Shown: positions 23,949 to 33,644 of the stretch, one piece after another
How the letters are laid out: every line of letters begins with the position of its first letter
Numbering within the stretch: position 1 is the first letter of the stretch
Origin: Laccaria trichodermophora
Lineage: Eukaryota > Basidiomycota > Agaricomycetes > Agaricales > Hydnangiaceae
Reading direction: 5' to 3'
DNA: 64,000 nucleotides
NCBI GenBank assembly: GCA_018417955.1
Contig: JACTVC010000004.1
Location: 496,001-560,000 of the forward strand
Program-made: the position numbers and the translations under genes
Notes under the pieces: generated by a model
Database searches by the model: none
Told to the model about the DNA's origin: nothing
The model's input: the letters and a program-made list of their open reading frames with translations, nothing else

Positions 23949-24611
23949 AGATTTTCAGACAAATGGCAAGAGCTTCAGGGACCGAAATCATGGCTCATGT
24001 TACGACTCTTACGGGCTGTATTTGTATTGTATTTGACTTTCGTCAATTGATCCATGTCATTGGTGAAACTGTGTATGATACTTCTGGGCGAGTGGATATT
24101 ATCAAAAGTTATGGAGGCTATGCAGACTTCTAGTCACTAGACAGGTTCGTCGAACTTTCAAGAACCAGAATTCCGTCGGATTCCCCTGGCAGGCAAGCGG
24201 CGCTCTTAAGCCAGTCTTTAGCCTTCCGTTTTTCATGTGACGACCTGACCGACTCCTTGAACATACTTTAATCAAATGTGATCAGGCGTATTTTCGAATT
24301 TTTCCTCAGTAACTTATCTCCCGTGCCAACCGTGATTTTCTTTTGGATGTCGAATTAAAAAATACATCCACAAGGGCACTCCGCCCTCGTGACAACCTCC
24401 TGTAACTGTTTCCAGAAGGATATTTCCAGTTGATGATTGGTTGATGCGAGAAGAATTATACTTAACCTATAATTTCGTCGTCGGTTGTCGAGCGTCCGCC
24501 TTTCGACTGTTCTTTCGTGAATATCAGTAAGTAGTATTTTTGTTCAAACATAACATGTCCAATCTTGAAAACCATTTTGTAAGATTGAACTTGAACTGTA
24601 CATGTAGATAA
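23949..24611. other. 3' part of array unit 2
   Basis: Non-coding; shares blocks with the other array units. Confidence 0.5.
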
Positions 24612-25292
24612 TTGCATGCGTCAAAACAAGGTACAACAACTCTCTATGCCACGAACCTCCACAAGCTCTCAGGTGATTCCATCGCAGTCCAATTCGTAGC
24701 GCTGAATCGGAAACCGAAATCCTGGCCAACGCTACCACTTGACCTTGTGACCATTTTTTCCAAGTACGACGATCATTTTCAACCAGCTCGCCGGACGTAC
24801 TAGTGATCGAAACCTGGCGTCTACGTTATCATTGCAGTGCAAGAAGTTCACACCCTGGTACTTCCCCACAAGTGCACTCAGAGAGTCCTTTACCATTATT
24901 CAACGGGGTCGCACTTTTCATTGTCGAGTCACTGTCGATCTTCTTCCGGAAAGGCATGGAACTTCACACCAGCTCAAACGCCATTCGTCAAATTCCGCAA
25001 TTATCAGGTTATCCGTCAACATTCCATGCCAGCTAGCACGTAAGTTTTGGTCCATGTGACGACTCATATCTACTTCCACGAACGTTGGGCTGTGGAGTAA
25101 CGCGAGCGCTGCACTTGTCTTTGTTACAAATTGATCACTCGGAGATGTCAAATTCCGACTTGACATGCCACAACGGTGCACGAAAATATTCCCTCCTCAA
25201 TTCAGGGAAACATAAAAGCCAGATAGCTTCGAAGGTTAGGATCATCACTTCCTCCATTTTGAACCCGAACACTTTGTTAAACATTTACAGCC

Positions 25293-25905
25293 ATGACTAT
25301 CTCTGATGGACAGTACACTCTGAAAGCAAGTCCCATTGTCCAATATTATGCCACCAACAACGGCCTCAACGAGATCGTTACAATTGCTCAGAAAACCACT
25401 TCGACTGCTGAGCGGCAAATTGTTAGTACTTTGCGTTTCTCCTCGACGTTTCTGATACGCTTCTGCCACTAGTGGAATATATATGCCGTAGAAGGCAAGC
25501 AAGATGTATACAATATTTATATCGATACGTTTGTAGCGCGTGAAGGCTGGAGCTTGAAGGACGATTCCGGTGTCCCCAAGGGCCCCATCGATACTTCAAG
25601 AGAGCGTATTGCGGAATGGTATATTACCCCCCTGGAAAATGGCCGTCCTTTTTCCTACACGTATGTGTTATATTCAATTGTTTCTGCATGCCTCCTAATC
25701 ATATTTTAAGCATTCGACCAGTCACCAGGGCTGTCGGTGTTGACTATTACGTTTCCACTAACAACGAGGCCCAAGTACGCTTCCATTATCTGTTATTCTC
25801 CACTTTGGCTGATTCCTCTGGTGCTTTAAGGTCGTTATTCAGGCATTGCCCATTGGTGACCCGAATGTTCCGTACTGGCAAATCCAGCCGCTTCATCATC
25901 ATTAA
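25293..25905 (+). CDS. small beta-trefoil-like protein, possible peptidase inhibitor (copy 3)
   Basis: Exons 25293..25421, 25473..25660, 25711..25774, 25831..25905 (151 aa). Same architecture as copy 2: MTISDGQYTLKASPIVQ start, Trp motif QIWNIYAVEGK at the first junction, AEWYITPLENGR, and VPYWQIQPLHHH at the end. All four exons are in frame with GT-AG introns. Amino-acid divergence from copy 2 is substantial in the loops (DTFVAREGWSLKDDSG) and low around the Trp motifs. This is the pattern expected if the loops carry the variable binding surface. Function tentative as for copy 2. Confidence 0.75.
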
Positions 25906-26629
25906 GGGTAGAGATTTTTAGATATATAGGAAGAGCTTCAGGGAGTCAAATTATGTCTGATGATACGACTTTAGGCTGTATTATGATGTTAACTTCCGTC
26001 GACTGATATATGTCACAACTGTGTATTGTACATCTATTTAGGTGGATATTCTTAAAATTTATGAGGGCTATACAGACTTTAGATAGCCGTGTCGAACATC
26101 AGGAGATCGGGAGGTACCTAGCCCGACCTATGCATGCGCAGAGACCCAAATTTATCTCTCGGGTTTGGCATTTAGAAGTGCGCCAAAACCCCCCTGCTCT
26201 CTGGAGTCACAAACACTATTCTGGACCAGTCAACCAGATTTGAACAAAGCTATGTAGCCTGTTGGGCGTACTTATTTCCACCGTGTGATAGCTCATTTCA
26301 CCTTTTCAACCCCTGCGTTCTTGAATAAATATCAGACACGTCCCTTAGTACTTGCCTTCTCTGACAAGGTCTGCAATTCTTGAAATCATTTCCTCACCTA
26401 ATTATTTCCGCTTCCTCGAAACCATGTTCAACCCTTTCTTCTTCCTCAATAACTGACCTGCGTGTATTCATTTTGTTGGCGCACATAACACTCATAATCA
26501 ATTCATAAACAGCCTGAGTTCAATAGTATCAGGCAATGAACGTCTAAGTTTCGCCTTGATGCTCGTTAGAATATCCTGCGATAGGTACAAAAATAAAAGA
26601 CATACCAGACACCGCTCCCCGCCTTCTCA
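25906..26629. other. end of the array and spacer to the EEP gene
   Basis: Unit 3 similarity fades after about 26300; the rest shows no ORF or repeat I recognise. Confidence 0.5.
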
Positions 26630-27958
26630 TCAAGGCGCTGGTAGGAAAGTGATATCCGCAAAAACTGGGCGGTGATCGCTAGCCAGCATCCCGTCATCCG
26701 ACAACACACTTTGAACAACATAAGAATTAGAGGTCCTACAAAGCCGTAAAAAATAACCTCATCACCGACGTCCAGCCGTCAAGGAAAGAAAACTCACCAT
26801 CCTTTATTATTCCCTCCAAAAATAAAATCAATGCGCGACCAGTCCGAGGTATCACTTGGCCCTCTGAATCCCGTGAACGTTGCGAAATTAGCAGAAACAT
26901 TCCGTCGCGGTGTCTCCGCACGCAAATCCAACATACGAAAGTCAGGCAGCTGGTCCTGCCTCACGCTATATTTCTTGGCGAACGCCGAGTCGACGGGAAG
27001 AGGTGGAGACGCGCCCGTGGTGATTTTATACCCGCCTGAATCTGATCCCGTAGATGTGCTGTTGGGGATCATTCAGGTAGATTTTACAAAACCCATTGAG
27101 GATAAAATGGAATGAGTACCTGTTAAAGTCACCCACAATAAAAACGGGGGCTGCAGTATTTACGGCCTCAAATCGGGCTCGAGTCAGCAAGAGTGACGCA
27201 GCTACGCGTCGCGACTTGTCGGAGTAATGGTCGAGGTGTGTGTTGAATAGCGTAAACGTTTGGCTCAGGTTAGAAACCAACCCGAACCGCGCTACTGTAC
27301 AAAGGCGATGACAACCAGCGCCTGGGTATCTTGATGGCTCGAAGGGAGCTTCACTGAAATCACGCCTTCATTTATTTCCTGCCAATGACGAAAGCGGGCT
27401 GACATACGAGAGCCAGAAATTATCATTCGCGATCAACTGGAGCTCAGACCTCAATGAAAAAATCAGTTAAGAAGCGCGGAGTGAATTTAAAATGCGAGGA
27501 TGGATGTACGTTTTATAGAAAATAGGACAAAATTCCCCCGCTTTGGCTCCATCGTCACGACCGACGCCGACCTGTGAAAAAATTCAGTATAACCTTTAAA
27601 TACAGTAGTTGCCAATGACTACGCTCCCATGCCCAGCCGTCCCCAAGCAGCTCAGCAAGATCGGTCACTTGGCGGAATAAAGCCTCTTGGAAAGCTATCC
27701 AAATATTTGTCGAGGCGCAGTTCAGTTTCTGTAAATTTGGACAGAAGGAAGGAGGAGCTGACCAGCCAGGATTGCCCCCTCGTCGAGAATATGGTTAGCG
27801 ACGCGGATTCGGCGGGCGCTCCATGGTTGTTCGCCCTTCAAGCTCTGGAATGCGACTTCTTTGAGAGGGTCTGTGTTGAGTAAAGCATCTAGGGATTGTT
27901 GAATACTGATGTTGTCAGGCTTGCAGTCATAGCGGATGTTGAAGGTCGCGATGCGCAT
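26630..27958 (-). CDS. endonuclease/exonuclease/phosphatase (DNase I-like) family protein, one phase mismatch
   Basis: Minus-strand exons: 27958..27763, 27694..27623, 27571..27510, 27449..27408, 27353..27120, 27058..26798, 26735..26630 (~320 aa). EEP-fold motifs in order: RIATFNIRYD (metal-binding Asn), AFQEAL (catalytic Glu region), VGVGRDDGAKAGEF, TLFNTHLDHYSD, VFIVGDFN (catalytic Asp/Asn), SDWSRIDFIF and ASDHRPVFADI (catalytic His). The family hydrolyses phosphodiesters in nucleic acids or sugar/lipid phosphates; the substrate here is unknown. No signal peptide. Every junction is in phase except intron 2: exon 2 leaves one base (GAG C|GTAGTC) but exon 3 must start in phase 0 (GTCGGCGTC). 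One base less before the donor would fix it, so this is an assembly error or an early-stage pseudogene. Confidence 0.82.
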
Positions 27959-28078
27959 GGTAATCGATGAAGAAAGAGACGTGCCAAATTGAGGAGCACG
28001 TGGCTGAGCGACAAAAGCTTATGGAAAAACAGTGGAGAAACGGAATTATTCGCAAGTACATACTCAAGCAAGTCATTG

Positions 28079-28884
28079 CTAAATCATATACGTGACAGTC
28101 CCTCCACTGAGAAGGTTATTGCCGTTGTAGTAACGAGCTGTAATCATCTGGCCTCCATTATAATCCTTCGTCCTATCCGACAGAAGCCGAATCAGATCGA
28201 CATCAAACCAAGGCTTCTCGGAAAAACTTACGTCGCTTGACAGTTCTCAAACTTCTTGATATTGGCGTCGCTTTTCCACGCCTTCTGGATCCTGGCCGTA
28301 ATCTTCCCTTCCCAGCTTCCACAGTTGATACACTGGATGTTGAGCGACGACTTCGCATTAGCTTTGTCGATCGCTTTCTGCTCGGTCCTGCTGGCTTTTA
28401 TCAACGCTTTCCTCTTCTTCTCTTCCTCTTTCTGCTTCTTCTCTTCAGGGGTGGACTTGCTGAACCTGGGGATATCCATACAATAAGCGACAATCCTTAC
28501 GACGCGACACAGGGGATATGACACGTACAGACCACGCCCCAAGAGGTCCTCCAAGTCCCGCGCGTCGAGTTCGTCAAACTCTCGCATCTCGAGGAGGTCG
28601 TCATCAAAGCCGCGCATTTCGAGCTCGTCGTCAAAGTCACGCGTTTCAAGCTCATCGTCAAAGGCCCGCATTTCGAGGGCGTCAGCAAAGTCGTACTCGC
28701 GAGCGAAGATCAGACCTTCCCCCTCATCGTAACCACGTTCCTTGGGCAAGTTAGCACAAAGAAATTGGCTCAGTCAGAGGGAAGTGCGTACCATCAATGC
28801 CGCGGCGTCGATGGATGGATACGCAGCGACGAAAGAGGTCATGAGGGACACAAGGGGCACAAGAGCAAGGAATTTGGGTTGCAT
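28079..28884 (-). CDS. secreted acidic-repeat protein of unknown function, copy A
   Basis: Minus-strand exons 28884..28792, 28740..28529, 28465..28232, 28172..28079 (210 aa). Signal peptide MQPKFLALVPLVSLMTSFVAA with predicted cleavage before YPSIDAA. It is followed by a strongly acidic tract of near-decapeptide repeats (AFDDELETR, DFDDELEMR, GFDDDLLEMR), then a Lys/Glu-rich segment (TPEEKKQKEEEKKRKA). The C-terminal domain of ~75 residues has three cysteines (QCINCGSWEGK, FENCQATTKDYNGGQM, ARYYNGN). I recognise no family. Intron 2 (63 nt) is a multiple of three with no stop, so it could be retained. The start and both ends match copy C. Expression is likely extracellular. Confidence 0.72.
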
Positions 28885-29020
28885 AGTGAATGAGGGGGTC
28901 GGGAAGGTAGTCAAGATAGTTCGTCGAGAAAAGCGAGAAAAGGCGAGTGCGCTGCACGGATTTAGGTGACAGACAGAGAACCAGCTCACGTCGGTAAGGA
29001 AAAATCCTTGAAAGCTGGGA

Positions 29021-29030
29021 GGCTTTTATA
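29021..29030 (-). promoter_or_regulatory. TATA box of acidic-repeat gene A
   Basis: TATAAAAGCC on the minus strand, about 140 bp upstream of the ATG at 28884; the same box precedes copy C. Confidence 0.55.
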
Positions 29031-29095
29031 GCTTTCTGTAAATGTACCGTCGGGATGTTGCGGCATTGGTCAGCCGTATTTGCTGTCTTGGTGAT

Positions 29096-29444
29096 GCGAG
29101 TACTGCGGAGTTGCAGGGACTAGGGACTCGGAGTTGCTCAGCGCTCACTGTCAGCGCTCGCGCTCAGGAGTCAGGATCATCAGTTGATGCACCTATGTAA
29201 GTGCTTACGAGTCTCGAATCTACGTCCAGCTTCCAGGCTGAATTGTGGAGTAATAACGGGGGCGCTGCGCTTGTCTTCGTTCCAAATTTATTACTCGAAG
29301 ATATCATATTCTGGCTCGGCATGCAACTGTGCACGAAAGGATCCCCCTCCTTTCTGAAAAACATAAAGACCAGGTGGTTTTCAAGGTTAAGACCATCCCC
29401 TCCCTCCAGCTCGAACCCAAACACCTTGCTAAACATTTGCAACG
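29096..29444. other. junction of acidic gene A upstream flank and inhibitor promoter copy 4
   Basis: From about 29190 the sequence matches the promoters of the inhibitor array (CAGGCTGAATTGTGGAGTAA, CATAAAGACCAGGTGG). Confidence 0.6.
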
Positions 29445-29573
29445 ATGACTCTCCCCAATGGACTGTACACTCTGAAAGCAAGTTCCTTGGCCCAAGTGTA
29501 TGATGCCTCCCACAAGGGCCACAACGAGATCGTTACTCTGGGCGACAAAAAAACTCATATCCGTTTGGGATAA
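29445..29573 (+). pseudogene. truncated inhibitor-like gene, copy 4 (exon 1 only)
   Basis: MTLPNGLYTLKASSLAQVYD... follows a normal inhibitor promoter but stops after 42 codons (GDKKTHIRLG-stop). There is no splice donor and exons 2-4 are missing. The sequence passes directly into the 3' flank of acidic gene copy B on the other strand, so the gene was cut by the rearrangement that joined the two units. Confidence 0.8.
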
Positions 29574-29625
29574 CAGGGGAGGAATGGAAGAGGTCAAGTT
29601 ATTCGCAAGTACATACTCAAGCAAA

Positions 29626-30120
29626 TCATTTGTAAATGATATACGTAACAGCCCCTCCACTGAGGACGCTATTGCCGTTGTAGTAACGAGCTGTAACCAT
29701 CTGGCCTCCATTATAATCCTTGGTCCTATTCAACGAAAGGCCAATCAGATCGACACCAAACCAAAAAAAGCGTCTCGAAAAAACTTACGTCGCTTGACAA
29801 TTCTCAAACTTGTGGATATTGGCGTCGTTCTTCCACTCCTTCTGGATCCTAGCCATAATCTTCCCTTCCCAGCTTCCACAGTTGATACATTGGATGTTGA
29901 GCGACGACTCTTTATTGGCTTTGTCAATCGCTTTCTGGAAGTCCTTGCTGGCTTTTTTCTCCTCTTTCTTCCTCTTGTCATCCTCTTTCTGCTTCTTCTC
30001 TTCGGGGGACAGCTTGCTGAACCTGGGGATATCCATACAATAAGCGACAACCCTTACGACTCGACGCAGGGGATACGACACGTACATATTGCTACGCTCG
30101 AAGAGGTCGTCCAAGTCCCG
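29626..30120 (-). pseudogene. acidic-repeat protein gene copy B, 5'-truncated
   Basis: Retains the 3' half: part of exon 2 (~30120..30086, DLDDLFERSN), exon 3 (30022..29789) and exon 4 (29725..29626), all in frame and close to copy C (TKDYNGGQMVTARYYNGN). Homology ends at about 30120, so the signal peptide and acidic repeats are lost and no ATG is present in frame. Probably non-functional. Confidence 0.8.
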
Positions 30121-31499
30121 CTCGATAGGTCGGGTGGTCGATGATGATGAGGTGAGATAAGCTGGAGATCAGTTGTGAGAATTCGGCGTCGGAATCCTAA
30201 TCGGGCGACGAAACTTCTGCGACGAAGGCTAACACCAACTCGCACTACCGAGCCAACTCTTGCGCCCAGCCCCTGCGAGATTGCATTTTCCCACCGACTC
30301 ACTTATTTAAAAAACGATTCTCAAATCTGCACCTCTTGGGTGCGGCGGGCGTTGGGTTGAAATCCACGGTCCCCTGGCGTTTCAAGTATGGGTTCACACT
30401 TTCCGGGGAACGACCAGATCGTCTGAAAAAGATCAAAGAAAACTTTCGCTGTAAGACCTTTTATTTCCTCACCACTATGACCCTCTGACGCGCATCTAAC
30501 AGTATGTCACACCAGCATTTCTTCTTGTCCTCACCTCTCGCCCGTTGTACATCAACTCCCAACCCCATGTTGTGAAGCGCGCCAAGCCGCCGAAACAGAA
30601 CCACTTCGATGGGAATACGCAAGGCTTCCCGCAGGTATCGTACACCGCAAACCGCTCAAGGTGAGGAGTGAGGTTGTTGATGGGTGGTGATGTTTGCGCA
30701 GTTGGGACAGATCATGGGGTGCAGAAAGCTGGAATTGTACGGCAGTGCGTCGATACTATGAGCTCGCAAGGAGCGAAAGTGTTGCGGAAGCGCCGAGTAG
30801 AGATTGCCATGAAAGGTTGTGTGTGGCCTTTATCCAAAGATCTTAGTGAAGTGAACGAGATACGACAGTCGAAGCCGGACGTACCTTCATTCGAGGAGTG
30901 CTTCGACTCGAAATGTCACGACAGCAGCAGCAAACGGCTGTGTGAACAGTGCAAAAGGCGGTGAGGTCGACGAGCTCGTGGGGGTTGAGATTAAGGAATT
31001 TGTTTGGCGAAAATTCGCGCTAGTGGAAGTAGCAGAGTGTCTCAGACCAGAACGCCATTCCCTCGCCTACGGCGCCACTGCCCCACCATGCCCAGCTCAA
31101 CGAGCTCCGCAGAGACTTCCCTGGGCCTCCTTGATGGCATGCCTCGCGTTTTTGATACGAACAGACTAAGAACAGTGCATCTTCAGGACACAATGTCTCT
31201 ATGTCCGCCCAGAATTCAACCCCTCCCAACCGTCTGAACCCGCTCCATGGACCATCGCACTGGGCTAGTTCGACCTCAGTCCGTTCTTCCCCTCTGCTGG
31301 ACTGCTCTTGGCCATCTAGCGGTCGGTTGCTGATGCGATGCCAGCTGAAAAATGAATCGTCTTCTCCGCCACGACAGAGAAACCTCTCCAGGAAGACGAA
31401 TACGCGAGGGGCGAACATGCTCTCATGATCACGTCATTGGGAGACTTGACGCGGGGCTGATGAAAGTTGACGGGAGGGAAACCCAAGAAAGCCAGATGT
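30121..31499. other. accessory DNA without recognisable gene
   Basis: ORFs of 60-130 codons exist (for example 31020-31418 minus and 30668-30964 plus), but I recognise no family, promoter or splice pattern in them. Confidence 0.4.
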
Positions 31500-31549
31500 A
31501 TTCGGCCTAACATTCACCGTCATCGAAGATTCGTCTGAACGTTGTCCAC

Positions 31550-32075
31550 GATATCTACTCGTAGACGTCGAACGAGGAGGATTTATACCCATCCATCATC
31601 CAACCGCATCTCCATTCACCCTCCACCATACATCGAGACGAAGCCATGCGTCCGCGTTGTGTCAGGAAAGGACCTCCCAACGATGGATGTCCATCTAACA
31701 TAGGCCAAGAGCAAACTTGGCTTCTGCATTGAGGGAGACTAGGAGGTGTAGACGCGTGGCTGCTGCAAATGACGGTGGGTGAGAGGGTAGCGGAGAGGAT
31801 TGGGAAGGAGTGCAAGCACTCGGACTTTGGAAAGCAGCACGAATGTTAGCCGAGGCTGCAGCGTCCAACATGGACATCACGCACCTTCATTGCCAGGCCC
31901 AATGCGGAGCCCAACTGTAGAGCACTGCCCATCACAATGGGCGCGTTCGGGGCCAGCTAATCCCTTCGCCCTGTCGTGAACTCTGTAGCTGCCATACAAA
32001 GCCAGCATGCAAAAAAAGTCGAGCCCACTCACCAAAGAAAAGGGTGAGCGCTTGAGCCGCCATATGTAGTAGTTT
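31550..32075 (-). pseudogene. possible decayed major-facilitator transporter fragment
   Basis: On the minus strand about 31850-31970 reads APNAPIVMGSALQLGSALGLAMK followed by a GT donor. Then comes AAASANIRAAFQ, a sequence style of late transmembrane helices in fungal MFS drug transporters. The frames before and after are broken. Identification rests on a short stretch only. Confidence 0.3.
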
Positions 32076-32149
32076 AGCTTGTTGATCCCCGAAATTACCA
32101 GATGATTACCTATGATTACTTGAGTATGTAGGGCAGGAATTCGCCTCCG

Positions 32150-32396
32150 TTAAGATGGAGTCTCGGAAGAGCAATATTCCTGATATCGATACGTGTTGTG
32201 TCGACTTGCTCTCCCGAATTCTTGAGGCACCTAGAGGAACCTCCTATGGTCACAAGTACAGCTGATTTGTCGTCCAATTTTTCTCGAGTATTGCCTGTTC
32301 GCAAGAGTTGTTTACAAACATTGTAAATGTTTGAACAAGAGTTGAGCAAGAGCACGTGGTTTGCGGACTACAACGCCACGAATGGACAGAGGCGCT
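32150..32396 (+). repeat. diverged copy of the 5' flank of the NIPA-like gene
   Basis: From GATGGAGTCTCG (about 32155) to CCACGAATGGACAGAGGCGC the sequence follows 35097-35355 with scattered substitutions and indels. Shared landmarks are CAATATTCCTGATATC, GTCGACTTGCTCTCCCGAAT and AAGAGCACGTGGTTTGCG. Confidence 0.85.
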
Positions 32397-32531
32397 TAGA
32401 CCGGTGACCGTTCTGTATATGAGAAGTGCCTGCGATATACAGACCGGTAAATCTGAGTTTAAATCCACGTACCGCGCGGCTCCCACGCCTCTTTCCATAA
32501 AAGGTTCGATGATTTCTGACCTCCCCTAAAC
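32397..32531 (+). repeat. left TIR of the MITE
   Basis: Includes a subterminal hairpin (CTGTATAT ... ATATACAG). Pairs with 32880-33014. Confidence 0.85.
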
Positions 32532-32879
32532 ATGGACGCAAAATCTGCACGCGTACGCGCGACGCGCACCGCGTTTCCACTGAATTTATGATCTCCATTT
32601 CATGAAATCGACGCGTTTTCTCATGGACCACATGTCTGTATCATTTAACACCAACAAGGCACTTCAAGAATTTGAAATTTTGCCTGTCACACTTCTCAAA
32701 CCTGCATTTGATGTTCTTACTGCACGTTTACGGGATTTTTTGTCGGTGCAAATGTAGCAGACGCCAATATATTGGCTGCGCTTCTGGGATGTCATAGCAG
32801 AAAGATGATTATGCGTTGGAAGCAAGGACCAGAGAGAAAAGCAAATCGTAGACCGGATAGATTTGGCGTGGGCCGGACC

Positions 32880-33014
32880 GGATTGTTTAGGGGAGGTCAA
32901 AAATTACGAACCTTTTATGGCAACTGGCGTGGGAGCCGCGCGGTACGGGGATTTAAACTCAGACGTACCAGCCTGTATATCGAAGTTCTCATATACAGGC
33001 TGGTCACGAGCCTA
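32880..33014 (-). repeat. right TIR of the MITE
   Basis: Contains the perfect palindromic arms CCAGCCTGTATAT / ATATACAGGCTGG close to the end. Confidence 0.85.
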
Positions 33015-33049
33015 AGAGGCGCTAAAGCTTAAAGCGCTGACCCCTCGTC

Positions 33050-33459
33050 AAGACCGAGAGCAGCCCATTGAGTCTTCTTCCGAAAGGCATGGTGTTTAAC
33101 TCAATCCATTTGTCAAATTCAGGTGGTTTGTCGGTATTCCATGCCAGTAAGTTTTGGTCCAAATGTGACGAATTCAAGTATCTAATTCCAACCTCAGTGG
33201 AGTAACGCGGACGCTGCGCTTGTCTTCGTTCCAAATTTATACTCGAAGATATCATATTCTGGCTTGGCATCCAAGCGTACACGAAAAAGATTCTCCTCCT
33301 CCTTTCTGAAAACATAAAAACCAGGTGGTTTTCAAGGTTGGGATCATCACCTCGTCCTTGAACGCGAACCCAAACACCTAAAGACCAGGTGGTTTTCAAG
33401 GTTAAGACCATCACCTTCCTCCAGCTCGAACCCAAACACCTTGCTAAACATTTGCGACG
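33050..33459 (+). repeat. inhibitor promoter copy 5 with internal duplication
   Basis: Matches the array promoters (TTCCAAATTTATACTCGAAG, AACATAAAAACCAGGTGG). The block ACCAGGTGGTTTTCAAGGTT...CGAACCCAAACACC occurs twice (about 33319-33379 and 33384-33440). Confidence 0.75.
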
Positions 33460-33588
33460 ATGACTCTCCCCAATGGACTGTACACTCTGAAAGCAAGTTC
33501 CTTTGCCCAAGTGTATGTATGATGCCTCCCACAAGGGGCACAACGAGATCGTTACTCTCGGCGACAAAAAAACTCATATCCGTTTGGG
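33460..33588 (+). pseudogene. truncated inhibitor-like gene, copy 5
   Basis: Starts as MTLPNGLYTLKASSFAQVY and then meets a stop (TATGTATGA), because a 4-bp TGTA duplication shifts the frame relative to copy 4. Like copy 4 it lacks exons 2-4 and runs into the 3' flank of acidic gene copy C. Confidence 0.8.
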
Positions 33589-33644
33589 ATAACAGGGGAG
33601 GAATGGAAGAAGTTAAGTTATTCGCAAGTACATACTCAAGCAAA

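Larger units (their letters stand above)
20695..26300 (+). repeat. tandem array of three ~2-kb units carrying inhibitor-like genes
   Basis: Units begin near 20695, 22700 and 24612. Each starts with TGCGTCAAAACAA and shares in order: a stretch with CACGAGCTCTCAGGTGATTC-like sequence, an ACCTTGTGACC block, an ATCGA.ACCTGG block, a 250-bp promoter containing CATAAAAGC, the four-exon gene, and a 3' block with TGTCTGAT. The non-coding parts are as well conserved as the exons, indicating unequal-crossover style duplication. The first gene is dead; the second and third are intact. Confidence 0.85.
32397..33014. mobile_element. Mutator-like MITE with ~135-bp TIRs and 9-bp target-site duplication
   Basis: The left end (32397 on: TAGACCGGTGACC.., CTGAGTTTAAATCC, TACCGCGCGGCTCCCACGCC, CCATAAAAGGTTCG, GACCTCCCCTAAAC) is the reverse complement of the right end (to 33014), over about 135 bp. 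Both ends are flanked directly by AGAGGCGCT (32388-32396 and 33015-33023). The related flank at 35355 has a single GGAGGCGCT, i.e. an empty site. Long TIRs with a 9-bp duplication are typical of MULEs. The ~350-bp middle has no transposase, so this is a non-autonomous element. Confidence 0.87.

Noticed and set aside
31020..31418. 132-codon minus-strand ORF
   Set aside because: Trp/Gly-rich composition without any family resemblance; probably chance in GC-richer DNA.
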